Below are positions 30,394-41,779 of a DNA stretch of 64,000 nt, one piece after another (within the stretch, counting starts at the first letter, position 1; every line of letters begins with the position of its first letter). The DNA is from Zygnema cylindricum (taxonomy: Eukaryota; Streptophyta; Zygnematophyceae; Zygnematales; Zygnemataceae). The translations under genes and the position numbers were made by a program. A model generated the notes under the pieces. That model saw nothing but the letters and a program-made list of their open reading frames with translations. It was not told where the DNA came from and did not search any database. Where the stretch lies: contig JBBHKE010000902.1 in NCBI GenBank assembly GCA_037447655.1, positions 36,710-100,709 of the forward strand, read 5' to 3'.

Positions 30394-31779
30394 AGCGTGG
30401 AGTTAGCTTGTGACATCAATGGTCAAGTTGTGAAAAGAGCATTGCATGATGTTCTCTATATTCCAAAGTTTAAGAAAAAATTGTTTTCCACTTAAGTGCT
30501 GAAATGAAAGGATTTGAAATTTTATAAAAGAATGGAAAGAAGGTAATAAGCAAAGATGGGAGGGTAGCCTTGGTACGAACTAGAGGCCCAAACTTGTTGT
30601 ACCGGATGGACTTGGCTAATGAAATTGATTTTGCATACTCCAGTGTCCATCCTAAAAATGTTTTGTGGCATAAGAGGCTTATATCGTTCATCATGAGAGA
30701 CTTGATAATATGGTAAACAAAAATATGATAGATGGTGTTAAACTAGGCCAAAAAAAATCCCGTGTATGTGATGCGTGTGCATTGGGAAAGCTTCATAAAT
30801 TACCCCTACCTCAAGCCGCGGATAACCGGGCTACGGATCTGCTACAAATTATTCATTCTGATGTGTGGGGACCATCAAAAGTCCCTTCACTCAGTGGTAG
30901 CCGGTTTTTGGTCACCTTTACTACGATTTCTCTCGATACAAGAAGGTTTATATTATGAAGGAGAAAAGTGAATTACTCACTCACTTCAAGCTTTTTCAGG
31001 TATGGGCGGAAAAGCTTCATGGGAAACAGATCCTCTCCCTTCGGTCAGACAACAGAGATGAATATATTTCCCCAGCATTTTTAAACAATCTAAAAGAAAA
31101 TGGAATTTCATATTTCCCATGCATTTTCAAACTATCTAAAAGAAAATGGATTTCTCAACAATTTACAGTTCCGTATACTCCAGAGCAAAACAGAGTATCA
31201 AAAAGACATAACCAAACTTTAAATGAAAGTGCAAAATCTATGATGTTGGATAAAGGGATAGATTTTAAGTTTTGGGGTGAGGCTTTCTCTTGTGCCTCTT
31301 ATATAAGAAATAGAGTGAAAACTAAAGCAGTGAAAAGAAAAACACGATATGAAGTGTGGACAAGGAAAAAGCCTAATGTTAGTCATTTCCAAGTTTTTGG
31401 GAGCAGATGTTTTATTTTAGATAATCTGCCTATTTCTAAGCTTAGTCCGAAATCGGTCCCTGGGATTTTTAGGGGATATGATGATGAGTCAGTCGGCTAT
31501 AGAGTATACAATACAGATAGGAAAACTCTTCAAGCTGCTAGGAATATTCTGGTTAAAGAGGAAAGTCAATCAGTTGATATATTTGGCATGACAGATATTG
31601 AGAAAAATGCCAAAATCCAAGAATATGTAATTTTTGAAAATGTCCCTTTTACATATTCCACCTCATCTTCTCCTATTTCTCCTCTTTACACTCTGCTTGT
31701 CCAAGATACTCGTCATTCACCTCCACCTCCACCTCCTCCCCCTCGGTGGCAACCTACAGATCCAACAGTTCTAGCCTAA
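30240..31779 (+). pseudogene. Family 2 element E protease and integrase
   Basis: Protease MDSGCSSHMC, then stops at 30391 and 30493. Pre-integrase HKRL-x-H is broken by a frameshift at about 30690, followed by CDACALGK (about 30769). The integrase core contains HSDVWGP (30856) and RSDNRDEY, but the third acidic position reads EQNRVSKRHNQTL instead of the usual GVAER, so the catalytic Glu appears to be Lys. A 60-base internal duplication near 31080-31160 repeats the KENGIS/KRKWIS text. A polyproline run precedes the stop at 31777. Confidence 0.85.
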
Positions 31780-31804
31780 TATTTTCCGGGGAGAAGAAGG
31801 CAAA

Positions 31805-31937
31805 ACAGCATGCAGCGAGGCGGCGAAGATGCGCTACTAAACAGCGAATTTGCGAAACTGCGACGCTGCGAAGCTGCGCTGCTAAACTGCGGCGACGAAG
31901 CTGCGCTGCTAAACTGCAAAGCTGCAAGGCTGCGAAG
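31805..31937 (+). repeat. GCTGCGAA-type minisatellite in the pol linker
   Basis: Variants of GCGAAGCTGCG and CTGCTAAACTGCG repeat about ten times. The same repeat continues at 39051-39140 (CTGCAAGGCTGCGAAACTACG). It replaces the linker that in the minus-strand copy encodes SRLRGDRVESAFF, so it is an expansion within this element. Confidence 0.8.
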
Positions 31938-32195
31938 TGTTGGTTTTTGGAAACCTTTAGTCCTCTCTATATCACATTGTTATGCTGCCATGCTGCGCTG
32001 ATCACACCGCAGCCATAGCAGCGAGTATGAAAAAGATATTCTGTTGCCATGCTGCGCTGGTCACATCGCAGTCATAGCAGCTTGTGTACTATGTACTAAG
32101 TGTATTGGAACGTACGGAATTGGACTTCAAGTGACGAGAATAAACATAGACGAAAAGTACGGTTTGCGTAAAGGGAAATGGACGGCGGTACATTC
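31938..32195 (+). mobile_element. Left LTR fragment of X
   Basis: Matches 37803-38060 with about seven differences in 258 bases (near 97%), then diverges abruptly after GGCGGTACA. It contains two copies of a 64-base unit with the hairpin-forming GCTGC...GCAGC. Confidence 0.85.
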
Positions 32196-33663
32196 AATTA
32201 AAGTTTATCCTTATGTGAGTGTTTTCCAATGTGGATGTGTAATTTCCAATGTGTGGAATGTGTGGTTGGAATTGTTTGTAGTAATGGGATTTTCTAAGAG
32301 GTAGGAGATCCTGTTACAATCGCCTAACTAATATGCCGTGGGAAGTTTGGAAAGTCTCTCCTGGAATATTTTGAATTTACAAATTTTAGATTCACAATTG
32401 TGAACGTTAACATACCCCAAATACAAAAAATAATGAACTAGCCTTACAATCAAAGACGTCTACGTACGCTTTCGACAGAAGATTAGGTTCCAATGGTTTC
32501 ATAAATTGTAATTAGTGTGGATATGCTCACGTCAAAAACACTATAAGATCAATTGTTTTAATCCTTGTCAGGATGCATCAATTTTCCATGCAACTGCTAA
32601 GGTTGGAAATATGACCAACCAATAATAAGTTCGATAATCGTGTAGCACAGAAATCCGAAACCAATGGTTTAATTGGCTGATAATATACCTTGTCGATTTA
32701 AGAAAACCGAAAACACATTAATCGGTTTTCCTATTGGCTTTCACACAGTTGCTTTCCTGACACCACTGCTGATGCCGAGTTCGAATACCATAAATGTGTT
32801 GACGAATTAGTTCAACTTTGACGACTTTAAATTAATTATTGAATCTGAGTCCGAAAGGACAGGCATTATGCTACGGTACAGAAAAATAAAGTACGAAACA
32901 ATCACGGAAAAATGGAAAACGTAGTAAGACAGAAAACAAACGACGAAAACAGACGAAAAAGCGAAACGAAATGTGAACAAAAAAGACGCAACCAAAACAG
33001 CATTTGACATTACCGTACGTAGTCTAAATATAACGTAAATACAAAATAGCACGCTAGCCGCTATAGTCCGCAGGCTATAAATCATAGTTCAAAAGTAGGC
33101 GTTTTTATGGTAGGCCTTTGGTCGGCGCCTTTATCGTAAGTTGTGTTATGGGCTTTTCATGTGATCTTCTTAGATCGCTACTTTGATCAAAGACCGTCCG
33201 ATCGTCCGAATCTGACGGTGTAAACAAAAAATTTTGGTCCTAATGTTTTAAATGGTCAAATTTTTGGTCCTAATGTTTTAATTGGTGCAAATAGGTCCGA
33301 ATACAATATGGGTCTTAAGGTCATATTGTATGTTTTGCATACAATAGGCATATTGTATGGGCCTACTTTCACCTACTTTTGAATTATGCTATAAATCAAG
33401 GTTTTGTTGATAGGGCAAAGCACAAAACAAAAATAGACAGCACAGCCCGAGGGCCGTCCGAATCGCTGTCATAAAATATCCCAAAAAAAAAAAAAACGCA
33501 CAGCCTAGAATTTCGAGTACATCCTAGACCCTTTCGTGTGCGCAGGATCCCTAAAATGATTGGTACGACTAGCTGTTACTGTCTATTTTGACGTATCGCT
33601 TTCGCTTGGGCCACACATTACACCCGCAATTTTAATTTTAGGGTTGTACAAAACTACATCTCG
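32196..33663. other. Unassigned sequence inside X
   Basis: No domain recognised. Notable items: a partial zinc-knuckle-like TGTGGATATGCTCACGTC near 32516; a repeated TTTTGGTCCTAATGTTTTA at about 33230 and 33260; and a hairpin ATACAATATG...CATATTGTAT at about 33302-33330. It probably contains other transposon debris. Confidence 0.5.
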
Positions 33664-34513
33664 TGTTGTTCTGAGACAACTGCTGGTACTGAAGATGAAC
33701 AAGAAGCAGCAGTAGTAGTCATTGTAGAACAAGACAAGAGAGGAAGCTTCCACAAATACCAATGGCAAAACAGCAACTTTGACAGACAATAACTTTCAAC
33801 ACAGGGACACAATAGTCCTACAAAATCTACCACAATGTAGATATAATACAAAGGAACACACACATAAAATTTCACTTAATTCTGCTCACAGATCTGTGAG
33901 ATATTCAGAGGTCAATTTGCATAAAACTGAGTGTACAGTTTTTCATATCATTTGTTCCTAAAGTCTCAAAATTTACTAAGTCCTACTTCTTATACACTTA
34001 AACTACACTAAGCTATACGGAGGCATTCCAGCCGTACATCTAACATTCTAACACAACAAATACTGTGAGTATACCTGTGTACTAAAGGTATGTCATAAAC
34101 CACATTTTCAACACTAAATAACTAATTCACTACAAACAAAATTCTGTTCTACCAAATATTTACACCGAAGTTCAGAGAACGTAAAGTGATAGTGATCTAG
34201 TCATGCCTCGTCACTATATGTTGGCGGCGGCTGTCAGCCGTCCGATTAGAGGATTTGGCACCGTAGATGTGACTTCACGAAGTCCAGTGGTCCTGCCGAA
34301 TTTCCGCACGTCCACAGAGGACATACTCACGCATTTCTCTCAACTGACGACGCGTGTCCCAAGTGTTAATGAACCGTGAAATCCCAACTTCACAGTCACA
34401 CTAGTTTCGATAAGTACTGAACCGAACTCAACCAAAAATAATCTTAAGTACTGAACAGCTCTCTCCCTCACAGCTGAGGCATAGAGAGGACTAAAGCTTT
34501 CTAAAAAACAACA
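33664..34513 (-). mobile_element. 3' LTR of minus-strand family 2 element
   Basis: 850 bases on the complement from TGTTGTTTTTTAGAAAGC to CAGAACAACA. It is related to but clearly diverged from the + strand family 2 LTRs. Near its end an ATG frame (MTTTAASCSSSVPAVVSEQ) runs out of the LTR, as in the + strand LTR at 40787-41735. Confidence 0.8.
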
Positions 34514-34520
34514 CTCCCCT
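34514..34520 (-). promoter_or_regulatory. Polypurine tract of minus-strand element
   Basis: AGGGGAG on the complement, directly before the LTR start TGTTG, as in element E (40780-40786). Confidence 0.8.
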
Positions 34521-34536
34521 AAAGCTTTAGACTCTG

Positions 34537-36600
34537 CTAGTCACTCAGTCCACATGCCTCTCTACAAAACTTCAATTTGGGTGCAGGCAAGGGTTTTGTC
34601 ATCATATCAGCCACCATTTGCTCATCCGGTAAATAACTCAACTTCAAGACTTTTCCCATCACCTTTTCTCTTACAAAATGTAGCTTAGTTTCAATGTGCT
34701 TACTCTTAAAGTGATGACTGGGATTAGATGCAATAACGATTGCTGCTTGATTGTCACACCACACTATCTGTGGTCCAGATTGCATAAGGAGAAGCTCTTG
34801 GAGAAGAGACTTTACCCAAAGTAACTCCTTAACTGCCGAGCTGGCAGCCATGTACTCAGCCTCCATGGTAGACCGAGTTGTTACCTTCTGAAATTTGCTG
34901 CTCCAGCAGCAAGTTCCACTTCCGATCTTGAGAATGTATTCGGTGGTGGAGCGTCGGTTGGGCATGTCTCCGTAGCTCGCATCGCTCCATGTATGAATTT
35001 TGACTCCTTCTCCACTGAGAGAGAGTCTAAGATTTTGAGTTCCGGCAAGATAGCGAAGAACTCTCTTTGCTGCCTCATAGTCGGACATCCTCGAATTTTG
35101 CAGGCTTCGGCTCAAGACTCCAACTGCGGCTGCGATGTCCGGACGAGTACAGTTCATGAAATAGATGAGGTTTCCGACAATCTCCGTGTAAGGAATGGAG
35201 GACATAGAATCCGCCTCCCCTGAATCCAAAAAATCATCAACCAAAACACCACCATCCGTTTCCGTACCCTCCAACTTCTGCCTGAATTCCATAGGGGTGG
35301 CACTCCCCTTTGCTTCTGACATACCAAACTTTTCTAGCATGTTTCAGATTGCTTCTTTCTGAGTTAGATAAATTATTCTTTTTTTCCTATCTCTTTCTAT
35401 CTGAATTCCTAGAATATATACTTAGCCTCACCCAAGTCCTTCATTTCAAACCGAGAATTTAGATCTGATTTTATTTTATTAATTTCATTGATAGATTTTC
35501 TAATCAACAGCAAATCATCTACATATACTGCCACATAAATCACTCCATCCTCACCTTGTATTACATAGACTGAGTGATCTCAACTGATCATGGTAAAGCC
35601 AAGATTGGTTAAAAACTCATCTAACTTCATGCTCCATTGTCTCGGAGCATGTTTCAGACCATACAAGGACTTCAACAGTTTACAGACCAGATTTTCTTTC
35701 CCTTTTTTTGCATACATCTCTGGCTGCTTCATAAAAATTACTTCTTCCAAATCACCATGCAAGAAAGCCGTCTTAACGTCCATCTGATGCAATTCCATAT
35801 CCTCTATTGCAGCAAGAGACAGCAAAACTTTAATAGTAGGAAAGCGAACCACAGGAGAGAAGGTCTCTTCATTATCAATTCCCTCCTTCTGACTAAATCC
35901 CTTAGCGACCAGTCTAGCTATATATCTCTCAATTGTATTATCAGGATTCAATTTTAATTTGAAGAACCACTTACAACCGATAGCTTTTCGGTTTGGTGGG
36001 AGCTCCACATGTTCCCAAGTTTGGGCTTCCATAATTGACTTTATCTCATCATTTGTAGTCGAGATCCAATGATCCTTTTCAGGAATGGAAAAGGCGTCCT
36101 GAATAGTAAGCGGCTCCCCTGTGCTTGCAAAAAAAGCACTCTCCACTCGGTCGCCTCGGAGGCGGCTGCTTTGCCTTCTTCCCCCCGGAAAATCTGACGC
36201 GAGAACTGTTCGTCTCCTAGCGTTCCGTAGAGGGCGTGTAGTAGGAGCAGCTCCGAAAGTAGGATCTGACGGCCCGGAGACATTCGGAAGAGAGGTAGAG
36301 GAAGTAGAAGGAGATGGAGTAAAAGGTACCTGCTCAAGAATCATATACTCTTGTATTTTCTCATTCCTTTCAGCTGCATCCATACTAAAAACATCCACAG
36401 ATTGACTCTCTTCTTTAATCTGAATATTCCTGGCTGTTTGAAAGCATCCTATCTGAGGGTTATGCACTCTATAGCCTGCAGATTCATCATCATAGGATAG
36501 GAAAATACCAGGTATAGATTTTGGACAAAGCTTCCAATTAGGAAGATTATCCAAGATAAAGGATTTGCTACCGAAGACTGTAAAATGACTAACATTTGGT
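34537..36600 (-). pseudogene. Minus-strand family 2 linker, reverse transcriptase and RNase H
   Basis: A 324-codon frame (36554-35580) covers linker and RT. CKWFFKLKLNPDNTIERY and [18 protein letters not shown] are clear. A TGA at about 35580 falls in the usual ISSDHS phrase. The catalytic YVDDLLL lies in sequence at about 35510-35530. A second frame (35340-34537, 267 codons) is a complete copia RNase H: SDASYGDMP, STMEAEYMAAS, CDNQAAI, ADMMTKPLPAPK, ending CREACGLSD. The final frame is uninterrupted. This would copy element RNA to DNA; three breaks at least prevent it. Confidence 0.88.
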
Positions 36601-36611
36601 TAACTGCATGT

Positions 36612-37802
36612 CTATACTTCATAAGGTGTTTTACCCTTAACAGCTCGGGTTTCTTCTCTATTTCTGACGTATGAAGCACAATGAAAAGCTTCTCCCCAAA
36701 ACTTTGGATCCACACCTTTATCGGCCATCATAGAGTGAGCACATTCAATCAAAGTCCGATTAAGTCTCTCGGCCACACCATTTTGTTCCGGTCTGTACGG
36801 AGCAGTAAATTCACGGGAGATGCCATTTTCTTTCCAAAAATCAGCAAAGGCATGGGATACATACTCTCCACCATTATCTGTCCGCAAAGCAAGAATAGAT
36901 TTGCCGTGAATTTCTCCGCCCAGATTTTGTAGTGCTTAAAGTGAGTGAAGACTTCGCTCTTCTCCTTCATGAAGTATAAGCAACTGCACCGAGAGTAGTC
37001 GTCTGTAAAGGTGACAAAATAGCAGTTGCCACCAAGAGAGAGAACTTTGGAAGGGCCGAAGACATCAGAGTGAATAATACCAAGGAGATCTGTGGCTCGA
37101 TGATCAGAAACTTGTGGGAGGGGAAGCTTGTGAAGCTTTCCGAGTGCACAACCATCACAAACATGAGACTCTTTTTGACCGAGCTTGAATCCCTCTATCA
37201 TATTATTCTTTATCATCTTAGTAAGTCTCTCATGATGCACATGACCAAGTCTTTTATGCCACAAAGCATTATCAAATAGGACACTGGAGTAAGCAAAATC
37301 AATTTTATTAGCCAAAACAATTTTTTTAGCCAGGTCCATGCGGTAAAAAAAGTTTGGGCCTCTAGTTCCTACTAGAGCTACTCTTCCAACCTTGCTCACT
37401 ATTTTCTTGCCATTTTTCTGGAGAACCTCAAAGCCTTTGCTTTCAGCTAGAGATGTAGAAAACAAATTTTCTTAAACTTTGGAATATACAAGACATCGTA
37501 CATAGTTCTCTTAACAACCTTTCCATCTATCACACAATCCAAATCTATATTTCCTTTGGCATTTGATTCAAGAGCATAGCCACAAGCATAAAAGATCTGA
37601 CGTAAAGGAATAGAAGACATCTCCTTAAACCAAGACTTGTTCCAACACATGTGTGAAGAGCTGCCAGAATCCATTATTCATCCAAGGTCCTTTTCTCCTT
37701 CCATCATGTCGAGTTTGGCAAGAGCAAAGAACTCATTGTCATCAGTTTTCATAAAACTGGTCACATCAGGGTTTTCTTCCTCGATCTTCTTCTTCTCCAA
37801 TT
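36612..37802 (-). pseudogene. Minus-strand family 2 protease and integrase
   Basis: On the complement: FFALAKLDMMEGEK and a TGA where Trp is expected, then the protease MDSGSSSHMC (37674). A frameshift near 37450 leads into pre-integrase HKRLGHVHHERL with CDGCALGK. The integrase carries all three acidic contexts, HSDVFGP, RTDNGGEY and GVAERLNRTL; a frameshift lies between the first and second. A TAG at 36612 replaces Trp in YEVW. Unlike element E the catalytic Glu is kept. Confidence 0.85.
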
Positions 37803-39050
37803 TGTTTGTTTTTGGAAACCTTTAGTCCTCTCTATATCACATTGCTATGATGCCATGCTGCGCTGATCACACCGCAGCCATAGCAGCGTGTATGAAAAAG
37901 ATATTATGCTGCCATGTTGCGCTGGTCACATCGCAGTCATAGCAGCTTGTGTACTATGTACTAAGTGTATTGGAACGTACGGAATTGGACTTCAAGTGAC
38001 GAGAATAAACATAGACGAAAAGTACGGTTTGCGTAAAGGGAAATGGACGGCGGTACACTTCAGATACACGTGTCACTCCGTGAGGAAGTCAAGATTGGTT
38101 TTCCCGATGGAAAAGTACAGTTTCATTTTTGGGGACCGGATTTACACATGGAGGTTCATCTTCGGTGATGAAAGAATACGTGGAAGACGGACGAAGTCCG
38201 CCTTCATTTTGGAGGAGAAATATCGACTGTGCTGTCATTCTATGTTGGCCGTACGAAACATAATGCGGGGGTCAACATGTGATGGATTGGACTCCACCGG
38301 AGCTACGGACAGCAGCGCCGTCAGTTTGGTCAATTTGGTGAGGGACGCGAAATCGCTTCCATCACATGTTATTTATCATAGACGGTCCAGATTCATTTGA
38401 CAAAATTCGTAAGGTTTGTAAATAGTTACAACAATGTTTTTGTCCTACTTGCATTAATTATTAGTGTAGATTTATTCATTCTGACATATCTCGAAGTATT
38501 CGGATATACTCACATTAATACAGGTAGTTGATTTATTACGTACGGCTGGTATGCCTCCGTACATACAGTAGTAAGCTCTAGTGTATATTTGTAGGACTTA
38601 GTCATTTTTCAGGTTTAGGAACTTTTTGGACAGAAACTGTTTCTGCTCCTTTTTGGGAATTTCATCTGAGAATTGCTCTCAGTTTTATTGGCAAAATCAT
38701 CTGAAATTTTGCATGTGTGTTCCTCCTTGTGTGGGCAATATTTTGGCAAATTTGCAGACCTATTGTAAATCTTATTTGCTTGGGGCTTCATTGTGAAGTT
38801 GGTCTTATCTATCAAAGTTCTGGCATGTTGTTTTTCTGCAACTTTGACTGAGTGTTGTGATTATTCGGTTTGATATTATTATATGAAATTTGGTGGGAAT
38901 ACTGAGTGGACTATGAAATATCTGTTTGAGTAGTTTCAGCTTGGTTTGGTTATTTTGTAGAATTCTGAGTGGAATCAAATGAGGTTGTTTTGGGGTAGTC
39001 TGTGGTGCTTCCGAGGGTACATTCATGGCTGAAAAGGGCTATGAACAACA
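37803..39050 (+). mobile_element. Right LTR of X (family 2)
   Basis: TGTTTGTTTTTGGAAACC to GAACAACA, about 1248 bases, ending at the CGAAG target duplication. It is parallel to 40787-41735 (shared GAGGAAGTCAAGATT, CATCTTCGGTGATGAAAG and GGCTTCATTG blocks) but longer. No polypurine tract precedes it, which is abnormal for a 3' LTR. Confidence 0.75.
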
Positions 39051-40763
39051 CGAAGCTGCAAGGCTGCGAAACTACGAAGATGCGATGTTGCGAAACTGCG
39101 AAGCTGAGAGGCTGCGAAGCTGCGAAGATGGGATGTTGCGAAGTGCACCGGTAGAGCATGCTCTGCTTTCTGCCAGCATGACAAAACCAGCCACCATACA
39201 AGAAGCTTTTTCAGCTCCTGAAAAAGATCAATGGATCTCCGCGGCCAATGATGAAATGCGATCGATAATGGAGGCCCACACTTGGGAGCTTATAGAACTT
39301 CCGCTGGACCGAAAGGCAATCGGATGTAAGTGGGTCTTCAAAGTTAAGTTGAATCCGGATAATTCCATTGAAAGATATAAAGCTAGACTTGTTGCAAAAG
39401 GCTATAGTCAGAAGGAGGGAATTGACTATGAGGAGACTTTCTCTCCGGTTGTCCGATTTCCAACGGTTAGAATTTTGCTTTCTTTAGCGGCCATTGAGAA
39501 AAAATGGAATTACACCAAATGGATGTTAAGACAGCTTTCTTGCATGGAGATTTAGAGGAGGTGATCTATATGAAGCAGCCTGAAATGTATGTAGAGAACG
39601 GAAATGAAAATCTGGTCTTCAAGTTGTTGAAATTCCTGTATGGTCTAAAGCATGCTTCCCGTCAGTGGAATCTGAAACTAGATGAGTTTCTAACCGGTCT
39701 TGGCTTTGTACGGATTAGCTCAGATCACTCAGTCTACGTTATGGAAGGGGAAGATGGGAATATTTACATTGTTGTGTATGTAGATGATTTGCTGCTACTG
39801 AGTAAGTCATTAAATGAGATCAACAAAATAAAGGCAGCCTTGAATTTAAGATTTGAGATGAAAGATTTAGGGGAGGCAAAGTATATTTTTGGAATTCAAG
39901 TCGAAAGGGATAGAGACAGGAGAGTAATCTATCTAAGGCATCGAGAAGCAATAGGGAATGTGCTTGAAAAATTCGGCATGTCAAACGCAAAGGGAAGTGC
40001 CACTACCATGCAATTTAAGCAGAAAGTGGAAGGCAAAGAGATGGACGGAGGAGTCATTATTGACGACACCTTGGAGTAAGGGGAGGCAGATTTTATGGCC
40101 ACCATTCTATACCGGCAGATTGTTGGCAGCCTAATCTACTTCGTGAATTGCACTAGGCTGGACATTGCGGCAGCAGTCGGTGCTCTGAGCCGGAGTTTGC
40201 GAAATCCGAGGAAAACATATTGGGAGGCAGCAAAGAGGGTTCTTCGGTATCTTGCGGGAACACAGAATCTTCGACTTGCTCTTAGTGGAGACGAAGTAAA
40301 AATTCAGACTTGGAGTGATGCTATTTACGGAGATATGCCGAGCCGTCGTTCCACCACTGGATTTATCTTGAAAATTGGAAGTGGAACATGCTGCTAGAGC
40401 AGCAAGCTTCAAAAGGAAACAGCTCAGTCTACAATGGAGCCTGAATACATGGCGGCAAGCTCAGCTGTCAAGAAGTTACTGGGGGTAAAGTCTCTCCTTC
40501 AAGAGCTTCATTTCATGCAATCAGGATCTCAAAAAATTTGGTGTGATAACCAGACAGCTATTGCGATTACATCCAACCCAATTCATCATTTCAAAAGAAA
40601 ACACATTCATATCAAGTTGCATTTTGTGAGAGAGAAGGTGATGAATATGATTTTGAAATTCAGTTATCTGCCAGATGAGATGATGATAGCTGATATGATG
40701 ACTAAGTCTTTACCTGCACCTAAATTGAAGTTTTGTAGAGAGGAATGTGGACTCAGTGGCTGA
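39051..40763 (+). pseudogene. Family 2 element E, right half: linker, reverse transcriptase, RNase H
   Basis: The linker continues the CTGCGAAG repeat of 31805-31937. RT follows from [37 protein letters not shown] (about 39325), a frameshift at about 39500, [16 protein letters not shown] (39516) and YVDDLLLLS (39777). A TAA at 40077 interrupts. RNase H: SDAIYGDMP (about 40315), a TAG at 40395 where Trp is expected (CC-WSS), MEPEYMAAS (normally MEAEYM) and CDNQTAI, ending CREECGLSG at 40763. The catalytic YVDD is intact; the element is inactive through stops and the X insertion. Confidence 0.88.
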
Positions 40764-40774
40764 GAGAGTCTAAA

Positions 40775-40786
40775 GGTTTAGGGGAG
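40775..40786 (+). promoter_or_regulatory. Polypurine tract of element E
   Basis: GGTTTAGGGGAG directly before the LTR start TGTTGG at 40787. Confidence 0.8.
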
Positions 40787-41735
40787 TGTTGGTTTTTGGA
40801 AACCTTTAGCCCTCTCTATTTCACATTGAGATGTTGCCATGCTGCACTGGTCACACCGCAGCCATAGCAGCCTGTGTCAAAAGGATACTCTGCTGCCTTA
40901 CTACGCTGGTCACACCGCAGTCATAGCAGTGTTCATAAGAAAGATGTTGTGTTGCCATGCTGTTTGTGCTGGGTCATTTTTGGTTAAAGGATAAATTGTC
41001 GTAGACAAGATTTAGTGTTATACGTAACCCAAGAAAGAGTACACAGACTCGGTACACTTTAGGCACACGCGTCAGTCTGCGAGGAAGTCAAGATTAGTTG
41101 TTCCGGACGGAAAAGTACACGTTCACTTTGGGGGGCTGATTTACACGTGGAGGAACATCTTCGGTGATGAAAGATGCGCCAACGGCGGACAGATTCCGCC
41201 GTCATTTTGGAAAAGGAACATTGACTGCGCCGTCATTTCAGCGGATGAACTTTGACCGCGTACTATTTTACTTTAGCGGCTGTTAGTTTTAGGTTTGTGT
41301 AAATATTCTGTACGGTTGACGGCATGGTTTTTGGTTTGATAAAGTTTAGTTTACCAGTCGACCACGGTAATTGTGGTACGATGTAGATCAGCTGAAGGTT
41401 CACTTGTATATGTAGGACGTAGAATAATTTGGAGTTAGGAATGCCTTGGATGTAAACTGCGAAGCGGTTTTTTTTTTGGTTGGTTTTTGAATTACAAGAT
41501 CATTATGATTTTTGGGCAGAATATTGTGAAATTCTGCATGTGGTTTCTTTCATGTGCAATTTATATTGTGGCAAATTTGCAAACCTAGGGTGTGTCTGGT
41601 TTGCTTAGGGCTTCATTGCGAAGTCGGTCTTTTGTGGGATATCGTGAGAGTTTCCTCTTTGTGTATTGTTATTATGGCAATTGCTGGTGCTTCTTCTTCT
41701 TCTGTTTTTGGTGTACCGGTTGCCTCAAGACAATA
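40787..41735 (+). mobile_element. 3' LTR of element E (family 2)
   Basis: TGTTGGTTTTTGGAAACC to about AGACAATA (949 bases; the final CA seems mutated). Two and a partial third copy of the CTGC...GCAGC unit occur near the start. Near the end an ATG frame opens at 41680 (MAIAGASSSSVFGVPVASRQ) and runs out of the LTR to a stop at 41776-41778. Confidence 0.8.
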
Positions 41736-41779
41736 CGCTCAAAAAAGTGGGATTAGTCTAACACGTAATTTAGAATAGC

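Larger units (their letters stand above)
30062..31937 (+). mobile_element. Family 2 copia element E, left half (protease to linker)
   Basis: Family 2 protease, integrase and linker with no 5' LTR or most of gag. Its sequence stops at 31937 in a CTGCGAAG-rich linker and resumes with the same repeat at 39051, after an insertion flanked by CGAAG on both sides. The left edge is the fusion with copy C. Confidence 0.82.
33664..37802 (-). mobile_element. Family 2 copia element, minus strand (3' LTR to protease)
   Basis: On the complement: end of gag, protease, integrase, RT, RNase H, polypurine tract and 3' LTR. The 5' LTR and most of gag are missing because the + strand LTR at 37803 abuts the protease region. 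It is more complete than element E in pol, though still frameshifted. Confidence 0.88.
31938..39050 (+). mobile_element. LTR-bounded insertion X (TSD CGAAG) with an opposite-strand element inside
   Basis: Both ends are + strand family 2 LTR sequence (31938 TGTTGGTTTTTGG; right LTR ending GAACAACA at 39050). CGAAG flanks both sides (31933-31937 and 39051-39055). Inside, there is no + strand gag-pol. Instead there is unassigned sequence, then a minus-strand family 2 element whose 5' end is cut precisely at the right LTR. The left LTR is only 258 bases. X splits element E. Confidence 0.75.

Noticed and set aside
32509-32600. Gag zinc-knuckle (TGTGGATATGCTCACGTC) in the X interior
   Set aside because: Only half of a CCHC pattern, frameshifted and without surrounding gag sequence.
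37798-37802. CAATT as target duplication of a solo LTR at 37803
   Set aside because: The base run after the LTR end at 39050 is CGAAG, which instead matches the left flank of 31938; CAATT at about 41685 lies within another LTR.
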